A stretch of DNA of 7,917 nucleotides from Flavobacteriaceae bacterium (GTDB taxonomy: Bacteria; Bacteroidota; Bacteroidia; Flavobacteriales; Flavobacteriaceae): assembly GCA_030618945.1 (NCBI GenBank), contig JAUXCI010000114.1, positions 1-7,917 of the forward strand. The letters are read 5' to 3'. This document shows, piece after piece, positions 1-6,852 of this stretch (the first letter of the stretch is position 1; each line of letters begins with the position of its first letter). The notes under the pieces were generated by a model that searched no databases, was not told the DNA's origin, and was given only the letters and a program-made list of their open reading frames with translations. A program made the position numbers and the translations under genes.

Positions 1-1766
1 AAGCTGAAAAAGTTGAAGTACCATTTGATGCAGATGCATTTTTAAATGATTTTAACTGGCAGAAATATGAACAAGGAATCGAAGAAGTTGACCAAACACA
101 GTTAGATGAATTTAACGCTGCCTTGGAAAACACTATCGGATTTGTTGAAGAGCGCCAGGTAATTGACGGTACAGTAATTAGACTTACCGATCGTGAAGCG
201 ATCATTGATATCAACTCTAAGTCAGAGGGTGTTATTTCATTGAACGAATTCAGATACAATCCAAATCTAAAAGTTGGAGATACCGTTGAAGTGAAAGTTG
301 ATAAACTTGAAGACAATACGGGTCAATTGGTATTATCTCATAGAAAAGCAAGAGTAATTAGAGCTTGGGAAAGAGTTAATAAGGCACATGAAACACAAGA
401 AATTGTTACTGGTTATGTAAAATGCAGAACCAAAGGAGGTATGATTGGTGATGTTTTCGGAATTGAAGCTTTCTTGCCAGGATCACAAATCGACGTTAAG
501 CCGATTAGAGATTACGATCAGTTTGTAGATAAAAATATGGAATTTAAAGTTGTGAAAATCAACCATGAATTCAAGAATATAGTTGTATCTCATAAGGCGC
601 TTATTGAAGCTGACCTTGCAGATCAGAAAAAAGAGATCATCAGTCAATTAGAAAAAGGCCAGGTATTAGAAGGAGTTGTTAAAAACATTACTTCTTATGG
701 TGTATTTGTTGACCTTGGAGGTGTTGATGGATTGGTTCACATTACTGACTTGTCTTGGAGCCGTATCAATCACCCAAGTGAGATCGTTGAATTAGATCAA
801 AAATTAAACGTTGTGATCCTTGATTTTGATGATGAGAAAACAAGAATCCAATTAGGATTGAAACAATTGAGCAAACATCCATGGGAAGCTTTGGATGAAA
901 ACTTAAAAGTTGGTGATAAAGTAAAAGGAAAAGTGGCCATTATTGCCGATTACGGTGCATTTATTGAAGTTAGTGAAGGTGTAGAAGGTTTGATCCACGT
1001 TTCTGAAATGTCATGGTCGACTCACTTAAGATCTGCTCAGGACTTTGTGAAAATTGGTGACATACTAGAGGCTGTAATTTTGACTCTTGATCGCACTGAA
1101 AGAAAAATGTCATTGGGTATCAAACAATTACAACCAGATCCTTGGACTGATATTACTAAAAAATACCCTGTTGGATCTAAACACACAGGTACGGTAAGAA
1201 ATTATACGAACTTTGGTGTATTTGTTGAATTGGAAGAAGGAATTGACGGATTGGTTTATATTTCTGATCTTTCTTGGACTAAAAAGATAAAACATCCATC
1301 TGATTTTGTAAAAGTTGGAGATCCTCTTGATGTTGAAGTTCTTGAATTAGACGTTGAAGGACGTAAATTGAACTTGGGTCATAAGCAAACTACTGATAAT
1401 CCTTGGGATAAGCACGAGGGTATTTATACCATTGATTCTATTCATAACGGAACTGTGAAGGAAGTAAATGATAAAGGTGCTATCATAAGTTTCGCAGATG
1501 ATGTTGAAGCGTTTGTGCCAGGACGTCATATGGAAAAAGAAGATAAGTCTAAATTAGTGAAAGGCGATACAGTTGATTTCAAAGTTTTGGAATTCAATAA
1601 AGAATACCGGAGATTGGTTGTATCACATACTGCTATTTTAAGAGGAGAGGAAGTTAAGAACATGAAAGTAGTTCAGAAAAAAGCTGATTCAGCTGAGAAA
1701 ACTACTTTGGGTGATATTTCAAGTCTTGCTGCTCTTAAGAAAAAAATGGAGTCTGACAATAAATAA
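1..1766 (+). CDS. rpsA: 30S ribosomal protein S1, 5'-truncated by window edge
   Basis: RNA-binding ribosomal protein S1, which helps the small subunit bind and unfold mRNA. The frame is open from base 3 to the TAA at 1764-1766 (587 codons). An in-frame TTG lies at 123, but the reading continues upstream of it without a stop (AEKVEVPFDADAF...), so the true start is outside the window. Six S1/OB-fold repeats can be followed, at about nt 156-350, 396-602, 657-872, 912-1130, 1173-1388 and 1434-1640. Repeats 3-5 are the most canonical, with YGVFVDLGGVDGLVHITDLSW, YGAFIEV..GLIHVSEMSW and FGVFVEL..GLVYISDLSW-type cores; repeats 1, 2 and 6 are more divergent. The tail after repeat 6 is lysine-rich. 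Six repeats and about 590-610 residues fit the family, so only a short N-terminal part should be missing. A terminator follows, so the gene ends its transcription unit. Identification is very secure. Confidence 0.97.
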   Translation, partial: AEKVEVPFDADAFLNDFNWQKYEQGIEEVDQTQLDEFNAALENTIGFVEERQVIDGTVIRLTDREAIIDINSKSEGVISLNEFRYNPNLKVGDTVEVKVDKLEDNTGQLVLSHRKARVIRAWERVNKAHETQEIVTGYVKCRTKGGMIGDVFGIEAFLPGSQIDVKPIRDYDQFVDKNMEFKVVKINHEFKNIVVSHKALIEADLADQKKEIISQLEKGQVLEGVVKNITSYGVFVDLGGVDGLVHITDLSWSRINHPSEIVELDQKLNVVILDFDDEKTRIQLGLKQLSKHPWEALDENLKVGDKVKGKVAIIADYGAFIEVSEGVEGLIHVSEMSWSTHLRSAQDFVKIGDILEAVILTLDRTERKMSLGIKQLQPDPWTDITKKYPVGSKHTGTVRNYTNFGVFVELEEGIDGLVYISDLSWTKKIKHPSDFVKVGDPLDVEVLELDVEGRKLNLGHKQTTDNPWDKHEGIYTIDSIHNGTVKEVNDKGAIISFADDVEAFVPGRHMEKEDKSKLVKGDTVDFKVLEFNKEYRRLVVSHTAILRGEEVKNMKVVQKKADSAEKTTLGDISSLAALKKKMESDNK

Positions 1767-1785
1767 TCTGATTCCTTATTAATAC

Positions 1786-1827
1786 AAACCGTTCAATTTT
1801 ACCAGTAAAATTTGAACGGTTTTTTTA
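1786..1827 (+). terminator. Rho-independent terminator of rpsA
   Basis: Left arm 1786-1801 (AAACCGTTCAATTTTA), loop CCAG (1802-1805), right arm 1806-1822 (TAAAATTTGAACGGTTT). The arms are complementary except for one extra T/A base forming a bulge. A run of seven T follows the GC-containing base of the stem (1820-1826). It lies 19 bp after the rpsA stop and before the glmM promoter, so it separates the two units. Confidence 0.9.
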
Positions 1828-1857
1828 TTGTCTTATTTTAGGTAAAGGGTATATTTG
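1828..1857 (+). promoter_or_regulatory. Bacteroidota-type promoter for glmM
   Basis: TATATTTG at 1850-1857 matches the Bacteroidota -7 consensus TAnnTTTG exactly. A TTG at 1828-1830 lies 19 bp upstream, about where the -33 TTG element is expected. The start codon is 21 nt after the final G of the -7 box, giving a short leader of roughly 14-15 nt. The -33 TTG overlaps the edge of the T-tract of the rpsA terminator. Assignment is by consensus only. Confidence 0.7.
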
Positions 1858-1877
1858 TACCATATAAAAAATACCCC

Positions 1878-3269
1878 ATGACCCTAATAAAATCGATCTC
1901 TGGAATAAGAGGAACAATAGGAGGAACAATCAATGAAAATTTGACCCCACTCGATGCAGTAAAATTTGCCTCAGCCTATGGCAACTGGCTTATCAAAAGG
2001 AATCCTGATAAAGACGATCTCAAAGTTGTTATTGGGAGAGACGCCAGAATATCAGGAAAAATGATCAGTAGTTTAGTGTCAAATACCTTGGTGGGCCTTG
2101 GTATTGACGTTGTTGATTTGGGACTTTCAACAACCCCAACCGTTGAAGTTGGTGTTAGCCTTGAAAAAGCAGCTGGTGGAATCATAATTACTGCCTCCCA
2201 TAATCCAAAGCAATGGAATGCACTAAAATTATTAAATGAAGAGGGAGAATTTTTGAATGCAGAAGAAGGTAAATTAATTCTCGATTATGCAGCTTCAGAA
2301 GATTTTCAATACGCCGAAGTAGATGATTTAGGTGTATATACCAAACGAAAAGACTTTATCAAGAAACATATTGATGAAGTGTTGAAATTGAAGCTTATTG
2401 ATGTAGAAGCTATAAAAGCGGCAAGTTTCAAGGTGGTTGTAGACGCCGTTAATTCAACTGGCGGAATTGCAATTCCCATGTTATTAGAGGAATTAGGTGT
2501 TTCTTGTGTGAAATTGTACTGTGATCCTACAGGAGAATTCCCACATAATCCCGAACCCTTACCACAACATTTAGAGGAAATTTCCAAACTTGTCATTAAA
2601 GAAAAAGCTGATTTAGGAATTGTGGTGGATCCTGATGTTGATCGTCTTGCCATTGTTAATGAAGATGGCAGTATGTTTGGGGAGGAATATACCTTAGTAG
2701 CTTGCGCTGATTACGTTTTGTCAAAAACTCCGGGTAATACGGTTTCTAACCTATCCTCATCCAGAGCCTTGAGAGAGGTGACCAATAAGCATGGTGGAAC
2801 CTATGAAGCCAGTGCAGTAGGGGAAGTTAACGTTGTGGAGTTAATGAAAAAAAATAAGGCCATTATTGGAGGTGAAGGAAATGGAGGAATCATCTATCCA
2901 TCATCGCATTATGGCAGGGATTCTTTAGTGGGAGTTGGTTTGTTTTTGAGTCACCTGGCACATTTAAATATATCCTGTAAAGCCCTCAGAGATTCTTATC
3001 CTGCCTATTTTATGAGCAAAAATAAAATAGAACTTACACCTCAAATTGATGTAGATGCAATATTGAACCGGATCGAGGAAAAATATAAAAATGAGGAGTT
3101 GAGCACCATTGACGGTGTTAAAATTGATTTTGAATCGGAATGGATACATTTAAGAAAATCCAATACTGAACCCATTATTAGGGTATATACGGAGAGTAGT
3201 ACCCAGGATAAGGCAGACAAGCTAGCCCTTAGAATAATTGAAGAGATCAAAGAAATAGCTGGTATTTAA
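1878..3269 (+). CDS. glmM: Phosphoglucosamine mutase (alpha-D-phosphohexomutase family)
   Basis: Cytoplasmic enzyme expected to convert glucosamine-6-phosphate to glucosamine-1-phosphate, feeding UDP-GlcNAc synthesis for peptidoglycan and lipid A. The 463 residues carry all four phosphohexomutase signatures: the phosphoserine loop TASHNP with catalytic Ser107; the metal site DPDVDR (Asp251, Asp253, Asp255); the sugar-specificity loop GGEGNGG at 331-337; and the phosphate-binding loop RKSNTEP at about 426-432 followed by RVYTES. The N-terminal SGIRGTIG is typical. The specificity loop differs from the GEQSGH of E. coli-type GlmM and resembles archaeal/Bacteroidota-type mutases, so phosphomannose or phosphoglucose activity cannot be excluded from sequence. 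The ATG at 1878 follows an A-rich leader without a Shine-Dalgarno sequence and sits at a fixed short distance from a good promoter. The next gene starts 11 bp after the stop, suggesting cotranscription. Confidence 0.92.
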   Translation: MTLIKSISGIRGTIGGTINENLTPLDAVKFASAYGNWLIKRNPDKDDLKVVIGRDARISGKMISSLVSNTLVGLGIDVVDLGLSTTPTVEVGVSLEKAAGGIIITASHNPKQWNALKLLNEEGEFLNAEEGKLILDYAASEDFQYAEVDDLGVYTKRKDFIKKHIDEVLKLKLIDVEAIKAASFKVVVDAVNSTGGIAIPMLLEELGVSCVKLYCDPTGEFPHNPEPLPQHLEEISKLVIKEKADLGIVVDPDVDRLAIVNEDGSMFGEEYTLVACADYVLSKTPGNTVSNLSSSRALREVTNKHGGTYEASAVGEVNVVELMKKNKAIIGGEGNGGIIYPSSHYGRDSLVGVGLFLSHLAHLNISCKALRDSYPAYFMSKNKIELTPQIDVDAILNRIEEKYKNEELSTIDGVKIDFESEWIHLRKSNTEPIIRVYTESSTQDKADKLALRIIEEIKEIAGI

Positions 3270-3280
3270 AAAAAAACATA

Positions 3281-4747
3281 ATGAGCTTAGAAAAATATTT
3301 TGATACATATCGAAGGCATATCATTGGAATAGAAGAGTCTTTTGAGTCCCCTTATGGAATGCAAAAAATGATATATGCTGACTGGACGGCGAGTGGACGT
3401 TTGTACAGGCCTATTGAGGAGAAAATGCTTAATGATTTTGGTCCCTATGTGGCAAATACCCATACTGAAACTACTTTTTCTGGATCTGCCATGACCCTTG
3501 CATATCATGAAGCAAGAGAGATTATTAAAAATCATGTTAATGCTGGTGAAGACTGTGTCTTAATTACTGAAGGAACGGGAATGACCGGAGTGATCAATAA
3601 GTTTCAAAGAATTTTAGGTTTGAAAGTTTCTGAAAACCTTCGTGAATTGAGAGATTATATACCTGAAGCTAAAAAACCTGTGGTTTTTATCACGCATATG
3701 GAACATCATTCCAATCAAACTTCTTGGCTGGAAACTATTGCTGACGTTGAAATTATTCCTTGTGATGATAATGGCCTTGTCGATTACCCTAAACTGACCG
3801 ACCTTTTAAATAATTACAAGGATAAGGAAATGAAGATTGCATCTGTAACGGCTTGTTCTAATGTGACTGGGATACAGCCCGATTATCATAAAATCGCCAA
3901 GATGATGCACCAACAAGGCGGGGTTTGTTTTGTTGATTTTGCCTGTTCAGCGCCTTATGTGGAAATTGATATGAACCCGGAAGATAAGGAGGCATATTTG
4001 GATGCTGTTTTTTTCTCGCCGCATAAATTTTTAGGAGGCCCTGGGACTTCAGGAGTATTGATATTTCACAAGTCTTTATACCATAATATGATCCCTGATA
4101 ATCCTGGGGGAGGAACAGTGAACTGGACAAATCCCTGGGGAGAACACCGTTACCTTGAAGATATTGAGACCAGAGAAGACGGAGGTACACCAGGCTTTTT
4201 ACAGACCATAAAAATAGCTTTAGCGGTGCAGCTGAAGGATAAAATGGGAGTGAAGAACATTCACGATAGGGAAAAGGAGATAATATACGAGGTCTTTCAT
4301 AAATTATTGCCTGTTAAAAACCTCAAGTTATTAGCAGAACAGCACCAAAACCGACTCGGTATTTTTTCTTTTTATATAGAAAACATGCATTATAATCTTG
4401 GTGTTAAATTACTGAACGATAGGTTTGGCATTCAAACCAGAGGAGGCTGTTCATGCGCTGGAACATATGGCCATTTTCTTTTAAACGTAGATCAAAATGC
4501 TTCCAAAGAAATAATCAACAAATTGGATCAGGGATGCTTTATAGACCGGCCGGGATGGATAAGAATGTCCATTCATCCAACGACAACTGATAAAGAAGTA
4601 TCATTTATTTGTGAAGCTATTATATCTCTTGCCCTGAATTATAAAGAATGGGCCAAGGATTATACTTATGACATAAAAAGTAATGAATTCCTTCATATTT
4701 CTTTTCAATCTAAAGAAAGTGAGCTTGTTCGTAAATGGTTTAAATGA
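3281..4747 (+). CDS. Class V aminotransferase-fold PLP enzyme, cysteine desulfurase/selenocysteine lyase-like
   Basis: PLP-dependent enzyme of fold type I (COG0520-like), 488 residues. Visible motifs: EHHSN (141-145), where His142 would stack on the PLP ring as in SufS; the PLP-binding Asp219 in FVDFACSAPY; the Schiff-base Lys249 in SPHKFLGGPGTSGVL; and RGGCSCAGTYGH (387-398), with Cys390 and Cys392 at about the position of the catalytic loop Cys of SufS/CsdA. The family would release sulfur (or selenium) from cysteine as enzyme persulfide. This protein is about 80 residues longer than typical SufS (about 405), and its loop reads GGCSCAG rather than the G-H-HCAQP type, so it is a divergent subgroup and not confidently SufS. 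No suf or isc partner genes are in the window. It starts 11 bp after glmM with an A-rich spacer and is probably in the same operon. Its physiological substrate is unknown. Confidence 0.82.
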   Translation: MSLEKYFDTYRRHIIGIEESFESPYGMQKMIYADWTASGRLYRPIEEKMLNDFGPYVANTHTETTFSGSAMTLAYHEAREIIKNHVNAGEDCVLITEGTGMTGVINKFQRILGLKVSENLRELRDYIPEAKKPVVFITHMEHHSNQTSWLETIADVEIIPCDDNGLVDYPKLTDLLNNYKDKEMKIASVTACSNVTGIQPDYHKIAKMMHQQGGVCFVDFACSAPYVEIDMNPEDKEAYLDAVFFSPHKFLGGPGTSGVLIFHKSLYHNMIPDNPGGGTVNWTNPWGEHRYLEDIETREDGGTPGFLQTIKIALAVQLKDKMGVKNIHDREKEIIYEVFHKLLPVKNLKLLAEQHQNRLGIFSFYIENMHYNLGVKLLNDRFGIQTRGGCSCAGTYGHFLLNVDQNASKEIINKLDQGCFIDRPGWIRMSIHPTTTDKEVSFICEAIISLALNYKEWAKDYTYDIKSNEFLHISFQSKESELVRKWFK

Positions 4748-4787
4748 AAGGCTTAGCATCTGGAAGTATTTGTTGTTTTTCCCACTG

Positions 4788-5666
4788 CTATTCTACTTTC
4801 ATATGCTTAAACCGTTTATGCGTCCAGAAATAATATGCAGGATTTTTAATAATTTGAGCCTCCAATTTTTTCATAAATAAATCAGTGATTTCAAAATCAG
4901 GAATTTCGCGAGGATTTTCACTGAGAATTCCCATTTTCGTTTCATAAAAGCCGCGTTTCACCTTTGTAGTTTCAATATACATTACAGCATAGTTGTATTT
5001 TTTTGCCAACATTTCGGTGCCGCTGATTACAGGTACCTCAACTCCGAAAAAATTTGACCAATGATAGGTCTTATTCAATTTCGGTGACTGATCACACAGC
5101 ATACCGTATGCACATTTGATCCCTTTTGAATCATTCTCGCCTAAGGTTGCAATCAATGCCTTAGTAGGAATCAAGGTGGTGTTAAATCTGCTTCTTGACC
5201 TCACGATGAAATTATTCATATATTTATTCTTCACTTTTTTATAAGCAGCAAAACCATTGTGTTTTACCCGAAGGTTTAAGCTGAATAACCATTCGAAATT
5301 TGCGTAATGCGAACTCATTAAAAGTATATTATCGTTTCTGGCCATAAAGGCATCCAAGTCTTCCTGATTAGTTAGTTTAAATCGTTTAAGGATCTCTTCA
5401 TTAGATATGGTAAAAGTCTTGATCATCTCCATAAAAACATCGACAAAGTGATGATAGAATTCCTTCATTATGATTATTAATTCCGCATCAGATTTTTCGG
5501 GGAAAGCGATTTTTAAATTGCCCATGACCGTTTTTTTACGATAGCCCAAAATATAATAGATAATTAGGAAAAAGAAATCAGAAACCAGATACAATACTCT
5601 AAACGGAAGTATTGAAACAAATACTATAAGTGGATAAATAAGGATGTAAATAATAAGATGTATCAT
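4788..5666 (-). CDS. Lysophospholipid/lipid A acyltransferase, LpxL/HtrB family
   Basis: Membrane-anchored acyltransferase expected to transfer an acyl chain to lipid A precursor or a related lipid at the inner face of the cytoplasmic membrane; 292 residues, normal for the family. A hydrophobic N-terminus (about residues 2-40) would anchor it. The HxxxxE catalytic motif is SSHYANFE (His120, Glu125). CDQSP (191-195) matches the conserved DQ-containing motif of LpxL proteins, and WTHKRFK (281-287) matches the C-terminal W-x-H-x-R-[FW]-K signature. The ATG at 5664-5666 and the TAG at 4788-4790 are clear. It is convergent with the PLP gene (40 bp between stops) and divergent from rhomboid. The exact acceptor (lipid A, aminolipid or ornithine-type lipid) cannot be read from sequence. 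No strong promoter was found on the minus strand, but direct repeats lie immediately upstream of its start. Confidence 0.88.
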   Translation of the reverse strand: MIHLIIYILIYPLIVFVSILPFRVLYLVSDFFFLIIYYILGYRKKTVMGNLKIAFPEKSDAELIIIMKEFYHHFVDVFMEMIKTFTISNEEILKRFKLTNQEDLDAFMARNDNILLMSSHYANFEWLFSLNLRVKHNGFAAYKKVKNKYMNNFIVRSRSRFNTTLIPTKALIATLGENDSKGIKCAYGMLCDQSPKLNKTYHWSNFFGVEVPVISGTEMLAKKYNYAVMYIETTKVKRGFYETKMGILSENPREIPDFEITDLFMKKLEAQIIKNPAYYFWTHKRFKHMKVE

Positions 5667-5673
5667 ACAGCAA

Positions 5674-5707
5674 GTAAATATCGTTTAAATTAAGGTGTAA
5701 ATATCGT
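5674..5707. repeat. Perfect 11-bp direct repeat upstream of the acyltransferase start
   Basis: GTAAATATCGT occurs at 5674-5684 and again at 5697-5707, start-to-start 23 bp (about two helical turns). On the minus strand the copies read ACGATATTTAC and lie 8 and 31 bp upstream of the acyltransferase ATG. They are in the non-coding divergent region, so a transcription-factor operator or promoter duplication is possible. No regulator can be named. Confidence 0.5.
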
Positions 5708-5741
5708 ATATAATTTTTTGATCACAAATAAAAAACACAGT

Positions 5742-5752
5742 ACACTAAGTGT
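5742..5752. repeat. Short perfect palindrome in the divergent intergenic region
   Basis: ACACT-A-AGTGT is a 5+1+5 inverted repeat lying 76 bp upstream of the acyltransferase start and 80 bp upstream of the rhomboid start. It could be a small operator half-site pair. It is short enough to arise by chance, and the rest of this spacer (5667-5831) shows only a weak rhomboid promoter candidate, TTCATTTG at 5798-5805, one base off TAnnTTTG and without a good -33 box. Confidence 0.2.
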
Positions 5753-5831
5753 CATTCTCCTCATAAATTGATAAATTCGCCGCTGTTAACTTTAGGATTC
5801 ATTTGGTTACAGATAGAAAAAAGTTTAGAAT

Positions 5832-6473
5832 ATGAATGCAGCAGTACTTTTAATTATAATTGCAAATGTGGCAGGTTCATTTAAGGGGTTTAAGGACAGG
5901 GCTTTTTTCGAAAAGTTTAAATTTCAGATTGGGCCTATTATCAAAGGAGAAAAAATTAGACTTTTAAGTTCGGGTTTTTTGCACGTGGACCAGGGGCATT
6001 TATTTTTCAATATGCTTACGCTTTACTTTTTCGCCGACCCGGTCATTCAATATGTAGGTATTCCTAAATTCTTAGCCATCTATTTTGGATCCCTTTTGGC
6101 CGGTAGTTTATTTGCTCTGAATTTTCATCGAAAGGAACCGTATTACAGTGCAGTAGGTGCATCAGGTGCCGTCATGGGGGTTTTATATGCTGCCATTATG
6201 TTAAACCCTGGAATGAATTTGTATATGTTTTTTATTCCCATTCCCATCCCTTCATATGTTTTTGGGGTAGGCTATTTGCTGTATTCCATTTTTGGGATGA
6301 AAAAGCAATGGGGAAATATTGGGCACAGTTCGCATATAGGTGGGGCCATAGGTGGTTTTATTTTAACGATGTTATTATATCCGAGTATTATAGTGACCAA
6401 TAAGCTCATAGTGATCATTTTAGCCGTACCAATTATTCTGATGTTTATTTTTAAGGATAAACTGGAAAACTGA
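5832..6473 (+). CDS. Rhomboid family intramembrane serine protease
   Basis: Integral membrane protease cleaving transmembrane substrates within the bilayer; 213 residues. The catalytic dyad is visible: Ser111 in GASG (109-112) and His168 in HSSHIGG, the latter followed by a GxxxG-like helix. The oxyanion-hole motif HxxxN is HLFFN (His56, Asn60). Hydrophobic segments lie at about 3-17, 57-76, 78-96, 107-124, 132-153, 168-184 and 190-207. This gives the six-helix core plus a C-terminal extra helix (6+1). The L1-loop WR motif is degenerate: KIRLLSSGFLH keeps Arg but lacks Trp. The start ATG at 5832 follows an A-rich leader; no Shine-Dalgarno sequence is seen. It is divergent from the acyltransferase and followed by a long spacer, so probably monocistronic. 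Substrates cannot be predicted. Confidence 0.92.
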   Translation: MNAAVLLIIIANVAGSFKGFKDRAFFEKFKFQIGPIIKGEKIRLLSSGFLHVDQGHLFFNMLTLYFFADPVIQYVGIPKFLAIYFGSLLAGSLFALNFHRKEPYYSAVGASGAVMGVLYAAIMLNPGMNLYMFFIPIPIPSYVFGVGYLLYSIFGMKKQWGNIGHSSHIGGAIGGFILTMLLYPSIIVTNKLIVIILAVPIILMFIFKDKLEN

Positions 6474-6530
6474 TTCGTCCTGTTTTTTGTTTGTTTTTTT
6501 ATGTAAACCTTTTTGAGGGCAAGGCAGTCA

Positions 6531-6562
6531 GTGATTTAGCTTCGCTGAAGCTACGATTTCAC
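6531..6562. repeat. Palindromic hairpin, possible REP-like sequence
   Basis: TAGCTTC (6537-6543), loop GCT, GAAGCTA (6547-6553) form a perfect 7-bp stem. An outer GTGA (6531-6534) pairs with TCAC (6559-6562) across an asymmetric internal loop. There is no T-tract on either side in the right position, so it is not a normal intrinsic terminator. Compact stem-loops of this kind in spacers are often dispersed REP-like repeats, but copy number cannot be seen here. Confidence 0.5.
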
Positions 6563-6598
6563 GAATTCCAAAATTCAAATAAAAAATATATAATACTA

Positions 6599-6719
6599 TT
6601 TATTCATTTTTGAAAGCCCCAAAAACGAATCAAAAAGGGCTTTCACTGCACGAGGCAAAAGAGAAAGGAAAAAGAAACTTGATTCGCGCCTTCATGCCTT
6701 CATGCATTTTATTCATTTT
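6599..6719. repeat. Hairpin module flanked by 12-bp direct repeats, possible MITE-like remnant
   Basis: TTTATTCATTTT at 6599-6610 and 6708-6719 are perfect direct repeats around a 97-bp segment. The segment opens with TGAAAGCCC (6611-6619), which pairs perfectly with GGGCTTTCA (6637-6645), loop 17 nt. Its two ends are loosely inverted: the left end begins TGAA and reaches CGAATCA at 6626-6632, and the right end read on the minus strand also has TGAAGGC blocks leading into CGAATCA (6680-6686 on plus is TGATTCG). This is consistent with imperfect terminal inverted repeats and a target duplication, but the flanking repeats are AT-rich. No transposase is present. Confidence 0.35.
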
Positions 6720-6770
6720 AAATGGTGATAATTAATAGTTCATTATAAATTTTAATTTCCTTGTTTTTAC

Positions 6771-6778
6771 TACATTTG
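6771..6778 (+). promoter_or_regulatory. Bacteroidota-type -7 box for yidC leader
   Basis: TACATTTG matches TAnnTTTG exactly. The -33 region around 6749-6753 is T-rich but lacks a clear TTG at the best spacing, so the box is weaker than that of glmM. Transcription would begin near 6785, giving a leader of about 83 nt before yidC. Confidence 0.55.
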
Positions 6779-6798
6779 CCGAAGATTTGAAAAAAGCT

Positions 6799-6852
6799 AT
6801 GCCCAATATATTATTGAAACGTGATTTGAATGTTTGTGAATTTTTGGCTTAG
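6799..6852 (+). other. Possible 17-codon leader ORF upstream of yidC
   Basis: ATG at 6799 to TAG at 6850-6852 encodes MPNILLKRDLNVCEFLA. Its ATG is 21 nt after the last base of the -7 box, the same distance as at glmM. Its stop lies 15 nt before the yidC ATG, and both share the same frame. It may be a translated leader peptide, or simply chance. No similarity to a known peptide is recognised. Confidence 0.2.

Noticed and set aside
123..125. TTG as the start codon of rpsA
   Set aside because: The frame is open and protein-like all the way to the left edge, so this is an internal Leu codon of a truncated gene.
432..441. AAAGGAGGT next to ATG inside rpsA, resembling a strong Shine-Dalgarno start
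   Set aside because: It is within the coding sequence (TKGGMIG) with no spacing to the ATG, and this phylum does not rely on such sites.
2306..2653. 115-aa minus-strand ORF opposite glmM
   Set aside because: Antisense to a clear gene, Ser/Thr-rich low-quality composition with no recognisable domain; a shadow.
3858..4190. 110-aa minus-strand ORF opposite the PLP enzyme
   Set aside because: Opposite conserved PLP-binding motifs, and no domain is recognised; a shadow.
4748..4787. Bidirectional terminator between the convergent genes
   Set aside because: No inverted repeat of useful length found in the 40-bp gap; terminator signals, if any, would lie inside the coding ends.
4683..4880. 65-aa plus-strand ORF spanning the convergent gene ends
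   Set aside because: Overlaps the 3' ends of both real genes and has no independent support.
6464..6488. Intrinsic terminator after rhomboid
   Set aside because: The possible stem is only about 5 A-U-dominated pairs plus G-U pairs, and its T-tract is part of the stem; too weak to call.
6640..6721. Short basic reading frame (RAFTARGKRERKKKLDSRLH) through the spacer hairpin region
   Set aside because: No start codon in a sensible position, and it lies over the repeat structure; it is more likely repeat DNA translated by chance than a gene.
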